Shown here: positions 5,249 through 12,496 of the stretch, in pieces
How positions within the stretch are numbered: position 1 is the stretch's first letter
How the letters are laid out: each line of letters begins with the position of its first letter
NCBI GenBank assembly: GCA_028711925.1
Contig: JAQTRH010000015.1
Location: 2,011 to 14,506, forward strand
Direction: 5' to 3'
Length of the DNA stretch: 12,496 bases
Origin: Candidatus Nanoarchaeia archaeon
Lineage (GTDB): Archaea > Nanobdellota > Nanobdellia > Woesearchaeales > CG1-02-33-12
Notes under the pieces: generated by a model
The model's database searches: none
Told to the model about the DNA's origin: nothing
Seen by the model: only the letters and a program-made list of their open reading frames with translations
Made by a program: the position numbers and the translations under genes

Positions 5249-6928
5249 ATGAAAAAGCTTGTTTTGATATTTTTTTTGTTGATGCTTGCATCAATAAGAG
5301 CAGCATCTGCCGAAACAATCATAGTTAACTCTGAAGACTGGAGAGATGTTTACTCATCAATGCTTTATGGTAATCTTCAGGGAATTACAAACACACATTT
5401 TTTAGTGAGCCGAAATCATGGCACATTAATTCTCAACCAAGTAAATCCATCAGACGAAATACTGGCTTTCAGCTCAAGAAGGAATCCTTTTATTGTTGGT
5501 TATAGGGCTGTTGTTGAAAGCAGGGGATTTGAATGCGAGGAAACAGTTTATGATGATTTCAATCTTGAGCTCGCTGAGGAGCTTGACGAAATAACAAATT
5601 TTATAGTTATAGACGATTCATACGGCTATAATGCAATAAGCGTTGCTCCATATGCAGTTGTTTCAAATTCTTATGTGCTTTTTGCTGACAGGAACAACAT
5701 AAGAAGGATTGCTAATTTTCTTTCTGGAAGGACAGTGGACAGTCTTATAATATACGGCCATGTTAACCGCGAAGTACTAGATTCTCTTGAGCCGTATACC
5801 CCAGAGATAATAAACAAAGAAGGAGACCGTTTCTATAACAACATAGAAATCACAAAGAAATACCAGGCAATAAGCCCATCAACACAAGCTGTGCTTACAA
5901 ACGGAGAGTTTATAGAATCAGAGATAATGTCCGGCAAGCAGCCAGTGCTTTTCATAGGAACAAATAATGTTCCGGATCAAATAAAGGATTATATACAGAA
6001 CAGCGAAATTGATATTGGTGTTTTGATTGGAAATGAATTAGTTGGAACAGCAACAACAATAAGAAGGCAGGTTGGAATAAGTGTTTTTGTTAAGTTTGCG
6101 CAGGGAGCGAGAAGCCCTGATTCAGCAATATCTCAGGTTGAAGCCCTTGATATGTTCTATCTTCCGACTTATATCCTTAATCTTGAACTTGACTCAATTA
6201 AATACAACAGGGCAACAGGAATGCTTGAGGTAACAATAAGAAACACAGAAGGCCAGGCAGTATTCTTCAAGGGAACTCACTCTTTGATAGATTCAAATGG
6301 AATAACACAGACAGTTGGAGATATAGACCCCATATTCCTCGAGGGAAACTCCCTTAAAACAATGATCTATGAAGTTCAGCCAATGGCAGATGGGAAGATA
6401 AATGGAGATATTTATATCATATATGGTGAATCAAAAAATTCGCTTGAAAAAGCCCTTAGCGGAACATTTGAAGTTGGGGTAATAGATGTTTTGGATGAGT
6501 GCGAGATAGAGATAACAAATCTTGTTTATGACAAAAGAAAAAAAGAGTTTCATGTTGAATTGAAAAACATAGTTGACACTAAAAAGCAGATTACCTGCTA
6601 TGCAAGTTCAGAGGTAATTGATGTAGTTGTTGACGGATTCAGGACTACTGTTGGAAGCACAGAGGTTGTTGAAATAGGGCCAGGAAGAAAAGCACACAAT
6701 ATTATTGAGGTGGAGCTTTCTGATGAAGATATAGAAGAAAATGAAATAGTCACAGTGAGAACAAGCTACGGGCAGAGAAACAATGCACTCGTAAGGACAA
6801 AAGAAAGAGACTTTGAATTAAATGTTAAAGGAGTTGATTATATCACCTTCACTTTAATACTCATAATAATCATCTTGATAATACTAATCCTAATCAAGAG
6901 AAAGAAAGATAAAGAAAAAAAGCATTAA
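5249..6928 (+). CDS. C-terminally anchored surface protein with cell-wall-binding-repeat-2-like domain
   Basis: The 559-residue protein has a signal peptide at 1-21 (cleavage after AASA). Residues 22-290 form an alpha/beta region, about 307-410 and 417-515 two beta-sandwich domains, 530-549 an Ile/Leu-rich membrane helix, and KRKKDKEKKH a basic cytoplasmic tail. Residues 115-265 follow the PF04122 (CW_binding_2) rhythm: APYAVVSNSYVLFAD, SLIIYGHVNREV, GDRFYNNIEITKKY, QAVLTNGEFIESEIMSGK, PVLFIG, DIGVLIGNELVG. In bacteria this fold binds cell-wall polymers. Archaea lack murein, so a glycan or S-layer-associated role is inference. Cysteines are few (96, 418, 450). It has its own promoter and a start fixed by an upstream in-frame stop. 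It converges on the minus-strand surface operon, whose last gene has the same anchor style. I recall similar proteins in DPANN and related archaea, none characterised. Confidence 0.83.
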   Translation: MKKLVLIFFLLMLASIRAASAETIIVNSEDWRDVYSSMLYGNLQGITNTHFLVSRNHGTLILNQVNPSDEILAFSSRRNPFIVGYRAVVESRGFECEETVYDDFNLELAEELDEITNFIVIDDSYGYNAISVAPYAVVSNSYVLFADRNNIRRIANFLSGRTVDSLIIYGHVNREVLDSLEPYTPEIINKEGDRFYNNIEITKKYQAISPSTQAVLTNGEFIESEIMSGKQPVLFIGTNNVPDQIKDYIQNSEIDIGVLIGNELVGTATTIRRQVGISVFVKFAQGARSPDSAISQVEALDMFYLPTYILNLELDSIKYNRATGMLEVTIRNTEGQAVFFKGTHSLIDSNGITQTVGDIDPIFLEGNSLKTMIYEVQPMADGKINGDIYIIYGESKNSLEKALSGTFEVGVIDVLDECEIEITNLVYDKRKKEFHVELKNIVDTKKQITCYASSEVIDVVVDGFRTTVGSTEVVEIGPGRKAHNIIEVELSDEDIEENEIVTVRTSYGQRNNALVRTKERDFELNVKGVDYITFTLILIIIILIILILIKRKKDKEKKH

Positions 6929-6947
6929 TTTTTTAATTCTTTTTATT
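6929..6947 (+). terminator. Poly-T terminator after the cell-wall-binding-like gene
   Basis: After the TAA stop come TTTTTT and TTTTT runs within 20 bases. This suits archaeal U-tract termination in the 42-base space shared with the converging gene. Confidence 0.5.
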
Positions 6948-6958
6948 AAATTTTAATA

Positions 6959-6976
6959 TTTTGATAAATATCAAAA
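6959..6976. terminator. Inverted repeat TTTTGATA-AA-TATCAAAA between converging genes
   Basis: A perfect 8-bp dyad with a 2-base loop overlaps the stop codon of the minus-strand gene (TGA, complement of 6971-6973). A weak hairpin of this type, flanked by A/T runs on both sides, may help 3'-end formation on either strand. Confidence 0.35.
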
Positions 6977-8158
6977 CCCAAATCTTTTTCTTTTGTTTTT
7001 TGTCATAATTATTTTTCTTATAAGAAATATTATAGTTATTATTATGATTATGTATATTATAAGGGGGATTATGCTTGTTTCTCCTGCCTCTGCAGGGGTT
7101 ATATTAAGAACAGCTGCCTTTTCATAGGTAAGCTTTTGGTTGTAAATAACTCTTCCGCTTACTATATACCTTCCTGGAAATTCAGGAGTAAAATAAGTAA
7201 TAAATTCCTGTCTTTCATTGCTTGAAACAGCAACTTCTTCTGTTTCTATTACTTTTACTATCCTGTTGTCTATCTTTATATCTCCCTTGAATTTGGCGTA
7301 TACTGTTCTTGAGCCGTCATTCCTAAAAATCGCATTTACCTCAATCGGCTCATATACACTGGCCCATGTCTTAATCTTAATCATTTCAAGAATTCCCTTA
7401 TCAGCTATTGCTCCTCTTTCAACAACGCTGAAAGTAAGAAGGCTGCTTGCTCCGCATTCATCTGTAGACACATTTGCCCAATACTGGCCGATTTCAAGCT
7501 CATTGGGTATGCTTCTTGTTATTCTTCTTTCAGTTGTTGGAAGCACTTCCGGATACCTGAATTCCCCTGACATTATTATTTTTTCCTGAGATTGGTCCCA
7601 TATATCATAGATTATTAAAGGATTTATCCTTACATTTCCAGTGTTTTTAACAAGCATTGAAAGCTCAAGCGGAAAACCTACTTCTATATCCTGAAAGCTG
7701 AAAGCCCCTGAATTGCATGACTTAATCTGCTCATCTGATACAGTTGTACTCATCATAAGCCTTACCGCAGGATTAACAAAACCGCCTGCCCTGCCGCTTA
7801 TATCACCAAAACCCTCTCCCACAAAATCAATTGTTCCAGTGTAAATATCATTTCTTGCGTCTTCAGGAACTTCAATTATTATCTTAAGCTCATAAGGCTC
7901 TGACAAAGATATATTGAATTTTTTGCTTTCAGGCTCAAATCTTATCCATTGTGCCATATCCCCGTTTACATCAAACCTCGCAATAAGGGTTTCCTCTGAA
8001 TTTGTGCTTATTTTCACTGTCCTTTCAGCATATCCTCCCTTAAGCATTTTGTCAAAAGACACTGTCCCGGGAGAAATTCCTATTCCCAGCGCATCAACTA
8101 ATAAAGGGCATAAAATAATCAATAAAATTAAAATGAATATTCTGGATTTCGCTTTCAT
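6971..8158 (-). CDS. C-terminally anchored NEW3/Ig-like surface protein
   Basis: The ATG at 8158 gives 395 residues, with AACC (8168-8171; GGTT in the mRNA) nine bases upstream. A TTG at 8164 would add two residues and overlap the preceding gene's stop. A signal peptide (FILILLIILCPLLVDA) ends near residue 24. The mature N-terminus, LGIGISPGTVSFDKMLKGG, is a recurrent opening of archaeal surface beta domains, here with YAERTVKISTNSEE after it. Domain 1 is about residues 25-140, domain 2 about 155-247 and domain 3 about 255-355. They resemble NEW3/CARDB-like sandwiches (VKNTGNVRINPLIIYDIWD, YFTPEFPGRYIVSGRVIYN). The helix is at about 363-381 with the tail RKIIMTKNKRKRFGF. Cysteines 148 and 235 (C150 and C237 from TTG) could pair. 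It is the last gene of a four-gene operon, read directly after the Cys-repeat gene. The partner or ligand is unknown. Confidence 0.82.
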   Translation of the reverse strand: MKAKSRIFILILLIILCPLLVDALGIGISPGTVSFDKMLKGGYAERTVKISTNSEETLIARFDVNGDMAQWIRFEPESKKFNISLSEPYELKIIIEVPEDARNDIYTGTIDFVGEGFGDISGRAGGFVNPAVRLMMSTTVSDEQIKSCNSGAFSFQDIEVGFPLELSMLVKNTGNVRINPLIIYDIWDQSQEKIIMSGEFRYPEVLPTTERRITRSIPNELEIGQYWANVSTDECGASSLLTFSVVERGAIADKGILEMIKIKTWASVYEPIEVNAIFRNDGSRTVYAKFKGDIKIDNRIVKVIETEEVAVSSNERQEFITYFTPEFPGRYIVSGRVIYNQKLTYEKAAVLNITPAEAGETSIIPLIIYIIIIITIIFLIRKIIMTKNKRKRFGF

Positions 8159-8160
8159 TT

Positions 8161-9264
8161 TCAAAATAACCTTTTTATTCTTTTTTCACGGCGCATTTTT
8201 ATATCAATTAAAAAAAGGATTATAATTATTATTACTATTGCAATCTCAAGCAATAGTTTTAATATAAAATCAGTATCAAGGATGCATCCATTGTCCTGTC
8301 TTTTTTTTAAAAAACCGCATTCTATTTCTACACATTCATGATTTAGAGGACTTTCCCATTCCTCGCACTCAAGCTTAATGCATGTGTGGTTGAAAGGTTT
8401 TTCATCATAGCTGCAATCAAGCTTAATGCATTCATGCTCAAAAATATGCTCATCATCCTCGCACTCAAGCTTTATGCATGTGTGGTTAAACATCCCCTCA
8501 TCATCCTCGCACTCAAGCTTTATGCACTCATGCTCAAATGCATACTCATCATAGCTGCAATCAAGCTTAACACAGGTGTTGTTTACAACCATTTCATCAT
8601 AAGAGCAGTTTAGTTTTGTGCATTTGTGGCTTATGCATGACTCTCCCTTTCCGCAGTCTTCAGTGCTGCAGCAGTCATAGTCAACACATTCTTTGTTTAA
8701 AATATACTGGCAATCCTCGCACTCTATCTTAACACACTTTCTTAATGTGCATACCTCATTATCTTTGCAATGCCTGTTGTAAACACATTCAAAAATATCA
8801 ATTGTTTTGTTCTCATAGCATTTTGTTTCATAATATCTGTCATCAAGATATTTTGCAACTGTTGGATCCAGGATAGTTGTTATGCAGGGCGCATAAACCA
8901 ACTTGTTAACAGAATTCTGTTTGGGGACATAATCGCTTATTATCAGGTTCTTTTTAGTTCCAGGTATGACACTAAAATAATCATTCTTGGATGAGTCTGC
9001 AACATCATAATCAAAATAAACACCTGAAATAACACTTTGGTTAATTGGATTAAATATTTCTACGCTGACTATTTTTAATTCATTGTTTCCAGCATTCTGG
9101 AAACTGAAAGTCCAGTTAATTTCTTGCCCTTCAATGCAATTATCCTCCTGGCAATTATGGGAAACATCGAAGAAATAAGCAAAAACCATTTGTGATGATA
9201 AGGCTATTAAAAACAATATAGCCAAGAAACATAATACAAAAACCTCTTTTTTTGATTTTTTCAT
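8161..9264 (-). CDS. Anchored cysteine-rich protein with 16-residue tandem repeats
   Basis: The 367-residue protein has a signal peptide at 1-29 (cleavage near FAYFF), a beta domain at 30-135, a cysteine-rich region at 138-328, a membrane helix at 334-353 and the basic tail KMRREKRIKRLF. Residues 217-328 are seven 16-residue repeats of the form K-L-[DE]-C-x10-C-[IV], each with two cysteines 11 apart (220/231, 236/247, 252/263, 268/279, 284/295, 300/311, 316/327). A divergent unit, KIECEDCQYILNKECV, is at 179-194. Between these lie NRHCKDNEVCTLRKC and CCSTEDCGKGESCISHKC, EGF-like or knottin-like in style. Alternate repeats carry an NNT or NHT sequon. The pattern implies a disulfide-rigidified extracellular stalk; metal binding is an alternative. 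It begins five bases after the upstream gene's stop with no clear ribosome site, so translation is probably coupled. No family name was recognised. Confidence 0.83.
   Translation of the reverse strand: MKKSKKEVFVLCFLAILFLIALSSQMVFAYFFDVSHNCQEDNCIEGQEINWTFSFQNAGNNELKIVSVEIFNPINQSVISGVYFDYDVADSSKNDYFSVIPGTKKNLIISDYVPKQNSVNKLVYAPCITTILDPTVAKYLDDRYYETKCYENKTIDIFECVYNRHCKDNEVCTLRKCVKIECEDCQYILNKECVDYDCCSTEDCGKGESCISHKCTKLNCSYDEMVVNNTCVKLDCSYDEYAFEHECIKLECEDDEGMFNHTCIKLECEDDEHIFEHECIKLDCSYDEKPFNHTCIKLECEEWESPLNHECVEIECGFLKKRQDNGCILDTDFILKLLLEIAIVIIIIILFLIDIKMRREKRIKRLF
8281..8616 (-). repeat. 48-bp coding tandem repeat (seven units)
   Basis: The DNA encoding residues 217-328 of the Cys-rich protein. 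The hexamer AAGCTT recurs at exactly 48-base steps on the plus strand, at 8371, 8419, 8467, 8515 and 8563. Units two apart are more alike: ATGCATGTGTGGTT is in the units at 8371 and 8467, and TCATGCTCAAA in those at 8419 and 8515. This implies a 96-bp duplication layered on the 48-bp one. The outer units are more diverged. Confidence 0.88.
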
Positions 9265-9269
9265 TTTAA

Positions 9270-11051
9270 TTAATTTGGTATTGCAATAATCTTAATTCTT
9301 CCAGTGCAGTTTCCTCTTGCTCCTGCAGGTATTTTTATTTTCCAGTATACTCTTGTTTGGTCATCTTCATAAACTAAGTCATTTGTCTTTTGGGGAATTG
9401 TAAACCCTTCAATCTGCTGTGCTGCTGATGTGAGTCCAACCATTTCATTATAATCCTGGTTGAACTGTGTTGAATATCGCTGGTATTCAACGCTTATGTT
9501 GCTTTGCTCGCATATCATTCCAAGCCCGTCCTGTTCGCTTATAGCATATCCCTCTAAACTAATATTTATATCTTTGTTTCCATAGTTTGTTATTGTGAGG
9601 TTTACATCATCTTCAGATACATTTTCCGCTTTTAATTCTCCATAATCAATAACTGACTCCGAGATATAAAGCGCTGTTAGCTCATTTACATTTAATGTAG
9701 TTTCTGCAGTGTCATCTGCCTTTGATTTGTCATTTACAGTTATATTGCACTTCCATTGACCTGGGTTTGAATAATAATACATGGAAAAGCTGCATACATA
9801 ATCCTGGCTTTTTTCAGCAGAGTTTGCTATCACGCAGCTGTTGTTTGTATAATGATTATTGTTATCATCCTCATTTTCAGGGCTAACGCTGTTGTGATAA
9901 AGAGTAACATTAATCTCTTCTATATCATCTACTCCATCATTATCACTTACAGTGAAATTGCAGTATACTAATTTAACAGAGCCGTGGTTGAGATCTATAT
10001 TGTCATCTGTTTGCAGGTTGCTTATAATGGGGTTTAAGTTGGGCAATACGCTGAAATTATATGTATTGGAAGAGCCCTTTATCTTTGAAGTGCTGTTGTC
10101 ATAACATTCAACTTTCCATGCATAATCCCCTATATCAAGGGTTTCATAAAAATACTGGCTTATTCCTTTCTCAACAGTGTAGTTTGTTTTAACTGAGCTT
10201 TCATTTATTATCAGGCTGCAGTTTGATATTCCTGAATCATCTGTTACATTATAAATAAAGCTTATTGGGTTTTGCGAATAGCTTAAATTATCCTGTTGTT
10301 CTGGATATGTCAAATTTATTATCGGCGCAATTTCATCTGCAAGCGTTACATCGTAAACATAATCTGAATCTTGTTTATCAAAATTAATTCCGTCTGAATC
10401 ACAGTATGAGCTTAAGCTTATGTTTGTTACTCCTTCATTTATTCCAATGACCTCCCATTCAGTTGTTAATATTGAGCCAATGTTTGCATTGCCAAGATAA
10501 TGCAGATAGCTTTCACCTTCTGATATATCCAAAATATTTTTATTGCTTATATTAAGCATAGCATAACAGTTGATTCCGTTTTGGCCGCCCTTAATTTCTA
10601 TTTCTGCTGTTATTTCAGTTATCCTGCTTATATTGAAAATAGAGTTGTTTTCAGGAGAAGTAATTGTGGCTTTTGTCTCGCTTGGCCTTAAATTATTCAA
10701 AACAACATCCACTTCAGTTGTTGTGGGAAGAATATATGCTGTGCTGTGTCCATAATAAGTGCTGTTCCATGATGTAACATTTATCAAATCATTATCTGAA
10801 GCATTTATTGTAGCTGAGTAAGCTCCTTTCAATGATGGAATATTTGGGGCATAAACATAAGTTAGGGTTTCTTGGCTTGTGTTTATGTTTTTTATCTGCA
10901 CAGGAATTTCATTTTGCACACCCGTAATGCTATCTAAATGAAATACTCTTCCCTTGACATTATGGGGCTCAGGAGGGGCAGTTACCTCAGAAGATACTAT
11001 AAGGAGCATAAACAAGAAAATAATCATATTCAAACATATTTTTTTTCTCAT
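9270..11051 (-). CDS. Secreted multidomain Ig-like protein with six-cysteine C-terminal module
   Basis: The ATG at 11051 is chosen because GGGGGG (11055-11060) precedes it and the signal peptide MRKKICLNMIIFLFMLLIVS starts there. A TTG at 11078 would add nine residues. The product is 593 residues with no C-terminal anchor. Domain 1 (about 25-125, opening PPEPHNVKGRVFHLDS, with YSATINASDNDLINV) is a carboxypeptidase-regulatory-like beta domain. Domains 2 (128-235) and 3 (238-337, TDDSGISNCSLIIN and DYAWKVECYDNS) are Ig-like. Residues 337-593 are homologous to the whole mature product of the gene at 3756-4679. Their six cysteines (364, 406, 420, 435, 514, 582) have gaps of 42, 14, 15, 79 and 68, against 42, 14, 15, 82 and 67 there. 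There are over twenty sequons, so it is probably heavily glycosylated. It follows the PGF-pre-PGF gene by 32 bases and is five bases from the Cys-repeat gene: one operon. Confidence 0.84.
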   Translation of the reverse strand: MRKKICLNMIIFLFMLLIVSSEVTAPPEPHNVKGRVFHLDSITGVQNEIPVQIKNINTSQETLTYVYAPNIPSLKGAYSATINASDNDLINVTSWNSTYYGHSTAYILPTTTEVDVVLNNLRPSETKATITSPENNSIFNISRITEITAEIEIKGGQNGINCYAMLNISNKNILDISEGESYLHYLGNANIGSILTTEWEVIGINEGVTNISLSSYCDSDGINFDKQDSDYVYDVTLADEIAPIINLTYPEQQDNLSYSQNPISFIYNVTDDSGISNCSLIINESSVKTNYTVEKGISQYFYETLDIGDYAWKVECYDNSTSKIKGSSNTYNFSVLPNLNPIISNLQTDDNIDLNHGSVKLVYCNFTVSDNDGVDDIEEINVTLYHNSVSPENEDDNNNHYTNNSCVIANSAEKSQDYVCSFSMYYYSNPGQWKCNITVNDKSKADDTAETTLNVNELTALYISESVIDYGELKAENVSEDDVNLTITNYGNKDINISLEGYAISEQDGLGMICEQSNISVEYQRYSTQFNQDYNEMVGLTSAAQQIEGFTIPQKTNDLVYEDDQTRVYWKIKIPAGARGNCTGRIKIIAIPN

Positions 11052-11054
11052 AAT

Positions 11055-11060
11055 CCCCCC
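11055..11060 (-). promoter_or_regulatory. G-tract ribosome binding site deciding the start at 11051
   Basis: On the minus strand GGGGGG lies three bases before the ATG at 11051. A second site, GGAGG (11079-11083), overlaps the upstream gene's end and directly abuts TTG 11078, too close for efficient use there. The ATG is therefore preferred, with the TTG at 11069 (nine bases from GGAGG) as a minor option. Confidence 0.55.
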
Positions 11061-11083
11061 TTTAGTCAATACAACCAACCTCC

Positions 11084-12496
11084 TTATTTAAAATTTTTGA
11101 TGTTATCTTCTGATTTTATATCCTTCTTATTTTTTAAAAATAAACAGTAAAAAACCATCAAAACTATTATTATTACTGTTATTGTAAAAGATATGCCTGT
11201 TTTTGCAGCATTCAAATCAGACACACTATATCCTATTATCATAGAAAGTCCTTTGTTATTAAGCATGAAATCAACATTCTTCATATCTCCATTTAAGATT
11301 ATAGTTGTGTTCTTGTAAATGCCTTTGCTTGTTACCTCAACCAAAATTTCATCTCCTTTTTTGCCATCTATTATAATATAATATGCTCCGGGTTCTCCCA
11401 ATGCTCCTGTTGATGTTAGGAATATATAGTCTGTTGCAAGGTTTGTTATTTTTATCTCAGTTTCAGAGGCACGTTTTCCCATCCTGTTCTGGTATATGAT
11501 ACCCGAGATAATAAACTGCTCTTTTGGCCCTGTCAAATCAAAATTGTTCGGCTCAACAATTTTTTTCAATGATACTGCAAAATAGCTGAATCCGCTGGTT
11601 TTTGCTCTGTAATACTCATATTCCTCATCAGAATTATAATGCAATGTTTCAAGCTCCTCCCACTTGTTGCCTGAATACCTGCTGAGTATAACCCCATATT
11701 TGTCTGCCTGATTCTCATACAGCCAGCTCTTTTCAACCTTGAACTCTATTTCAGCCTCCTGTACTTTGCCTTTGTCTTCATTTATTATCTCAATATACCT
11801 ATAAACTTTTTTTTCAATTCCCCTGACTTTTTCAGGGCATTCATTCATTTCATTTATAATCAATTCAGCTTCTTTTTCGCTCTTTAAATTTATCTGGAAT
11901 ATGCTCCCAGATTCTTTTTTTATTATAGTTGTCTTAATAACCCTTTTTTCTTTATCTTTCTCATCCTTTTCCTCTCTTTCATTATTTTCTGAATAACTTG
12001 CAAAGTAACCTCCTCCTCTGCTGCCTCTGGACGAAACAACATTTTTTTCGTCTGTTTTTTCATAAACAGTTATGTTAAATCCTTGTATTGAGTAAGACTC
12101 GTTGTCCATAACCTTAACTGCAACCTCATTATTTCCAATATTATTTTTGTTTGGCTTCCATTTTATGAGGCCTTCTTTAGTAATCTGCATGTTGCTTGGG
12201 CTTTTTATCAAACTGTAATTTAATTCATTGTTTTCCTCGTCAGTTGCATTAACATGATAGTAATACCATTCAGAAACATAAGCTTCATTAATCGGCCTGG
12301 ATATTATTATGGGCGGATCATTAACCCACTGCACATTAATCACAAAACTCTGCGTTACATTAAAGAGATTATCAGTTACCTGAATTGTTACATTATTTTT
12401 TCCTGACTGGTTGTCTTTTGGAATCCAGTTTATCAATCCAGTTGTGCTGTTTATTTTCATTCCATCTGGTGAAACTACTAAAGAATAAGCTAACTC
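11084..12496 (-). CDS. Anchored surface protein with Ig-like and PGF-pre-PGF domains (5' partial)
   Basis: The frame stays open to the right edge, so the start is outside the window; 470 residues are visible. An internal ATG at 12460 is inside an Ig-like domain and is not the start. Visible residues 1-56 and about 60-145 are putative-Ig/cadherin-like repeats (SPDGMKINSTTGLINWIPKD; SPSNMQITKEGLIKWKPN). A flexible SSRGSRGGG linker follows at 155-163. Residues about 183-310 match the PGF-pre-PGF domain: YRYIEIINED, AEIEFKVEKSWLYEN, VILSRYSGNKWEELET, YEYYRAKTSGFSYFAVS. Residues 325-412 are a regulatory-like beta domain (FIISGIIYQN, EIKITNLATD, GKKGDEILVEV). A membrane helix (about 435-453) and the tail KNKKDIKSEDNIKNFK end it. 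The family is typical of archaeal surface glycoproteins. The expected PGF-CTERM sorting motif is not present; a simple C-terminal anchor replaces it. It is the first visible gene of the leftward operon. Confidence 0.85.
   Translation of the reverse strand, partial: ELAYSLVVSPDGMKINSTTGLINWIPKDNQSGKNNVTIQVTDNLFNVTQSFVINVQWVNDPPIIISRPINEAYVSEWYYYHVNATDEENNELNYSLIKSPSNMQITKEGLIKWKPNKNNIGNNEVAVKVMDNESYSIQGFNITVYEKTDEKNVVSSRGSRGGGYFASYSENNEREEKDEKDKEKRVIKTTIIKKESGSIFQINLKSEKEAELIINEMNECPEKVRGIEKKVYRYIEIINEDKGKVQEAEIEFKVEKSWLYENQADKYGVILSRYSGNKWEELETLHYNSDEEYEYYRAKTSGFSYFAVSLKKIVEPNNFDLTGPKEQFIISGIIYQNRMGKRASETEIKITNLATDYIFLTSTGALGEPGAYYIIIDGKKGDEILVEVTSKGIYKNTTIILNGDMKNVDFMLNNKGLSMIIGYSVSDLNAAKTGISFTITVIIIVLMVFYCLFLKNKKDIKSEDNIKNFK

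Noticed and set aside
8386..8613. 75-codon plus-strand frame with periodic sequence
   Set aside because: The periodicity is the mirror of the Cys-repeat coding DNA on the minus strand; no start signal supports it.
8281..8616. CRISPR array suspected from regular 48-bp repeats
   Set aside because: There are no unique spacers; the repeats are contiguous, in frame and encode conserved cysteines.

Overview
The window looks like the chromosome of an AT-rich, fast-evolving archaeon, most probably a DPANN-type lineage (Woesearchaeota/Pacearchaeota-like). The evidence for an archaeon is as follows. Promoters have a purine-rich BRE followed by a TTTAWATA-type box. Poly-T tracts follow stop codons. There is a HerA-type ATPase with a DUF5752-like tail and a PGF-pre-PGF domain. 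Most other proteins are secreted or membrane-anchored beta-sandwich proteins rich in N-glycosylation sequons. The lineage is inferred from protein style, not from a marker gene. No rRNA, tRNA, CRISPR array or transposase was seen.

Layout. (1) Bases 1-1886, plus strand: the 3' part of a membrane-anchored HerA-like ATPase with an external beta domain. (2) Bases 1887-4679, plus strand: a poly-T terminator, then a strong promoter with a 15-bp palindrome beside it. These precede a winged-helix regulator fused to a degenerate nucleotidyltransferase-like domain. Next comes a 190-base structured spacer with a large hairpin and small repeats. Two secreted proteins follow, 28 nt apart; the second is a paralogue of the C-terminal half of a protein encoded further right. 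(3) Bases 4845-5063, minus strand: a 72-residue two-helix membrane protein with its own short-leader promoter. (4) Bases 5249-6928, plus strand: a secreted, C-terminally anchored protein resembling cell-wall-binding repeat 2 proteins. (5) Bases 12496-6971, minus strand: four tightly packed genes reading leftward. They encode a PGF-pre-PGF protein (cut by the window edge), an Ig-like/six-cysteine protein, a cysteine-rich 16-residue tandem-repeat protein and an NEW3/Ig-like anchored protein. This operon converges on the gene in (4).

Together this is an envelope locus. Seven proteins have a visible signal peptide or lie largely outside the cell. Five larger proteins (the ATPase and four surface proteins) share a hydrophobic, mostly Ile-rich membrane helix followed by a basic or charged cytoplasmic tail. 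The regulator is the only obvious transcription factor; its position directly before the two secreted-protein genes suggests that it controls them, itself, or both. No gene here can be given a proven biochemical role. The most interesting items are the 48-bp coding tandem repeats, the paired six-cysteine paralogues, the hairpin spacer and the regulator with its palindrome.
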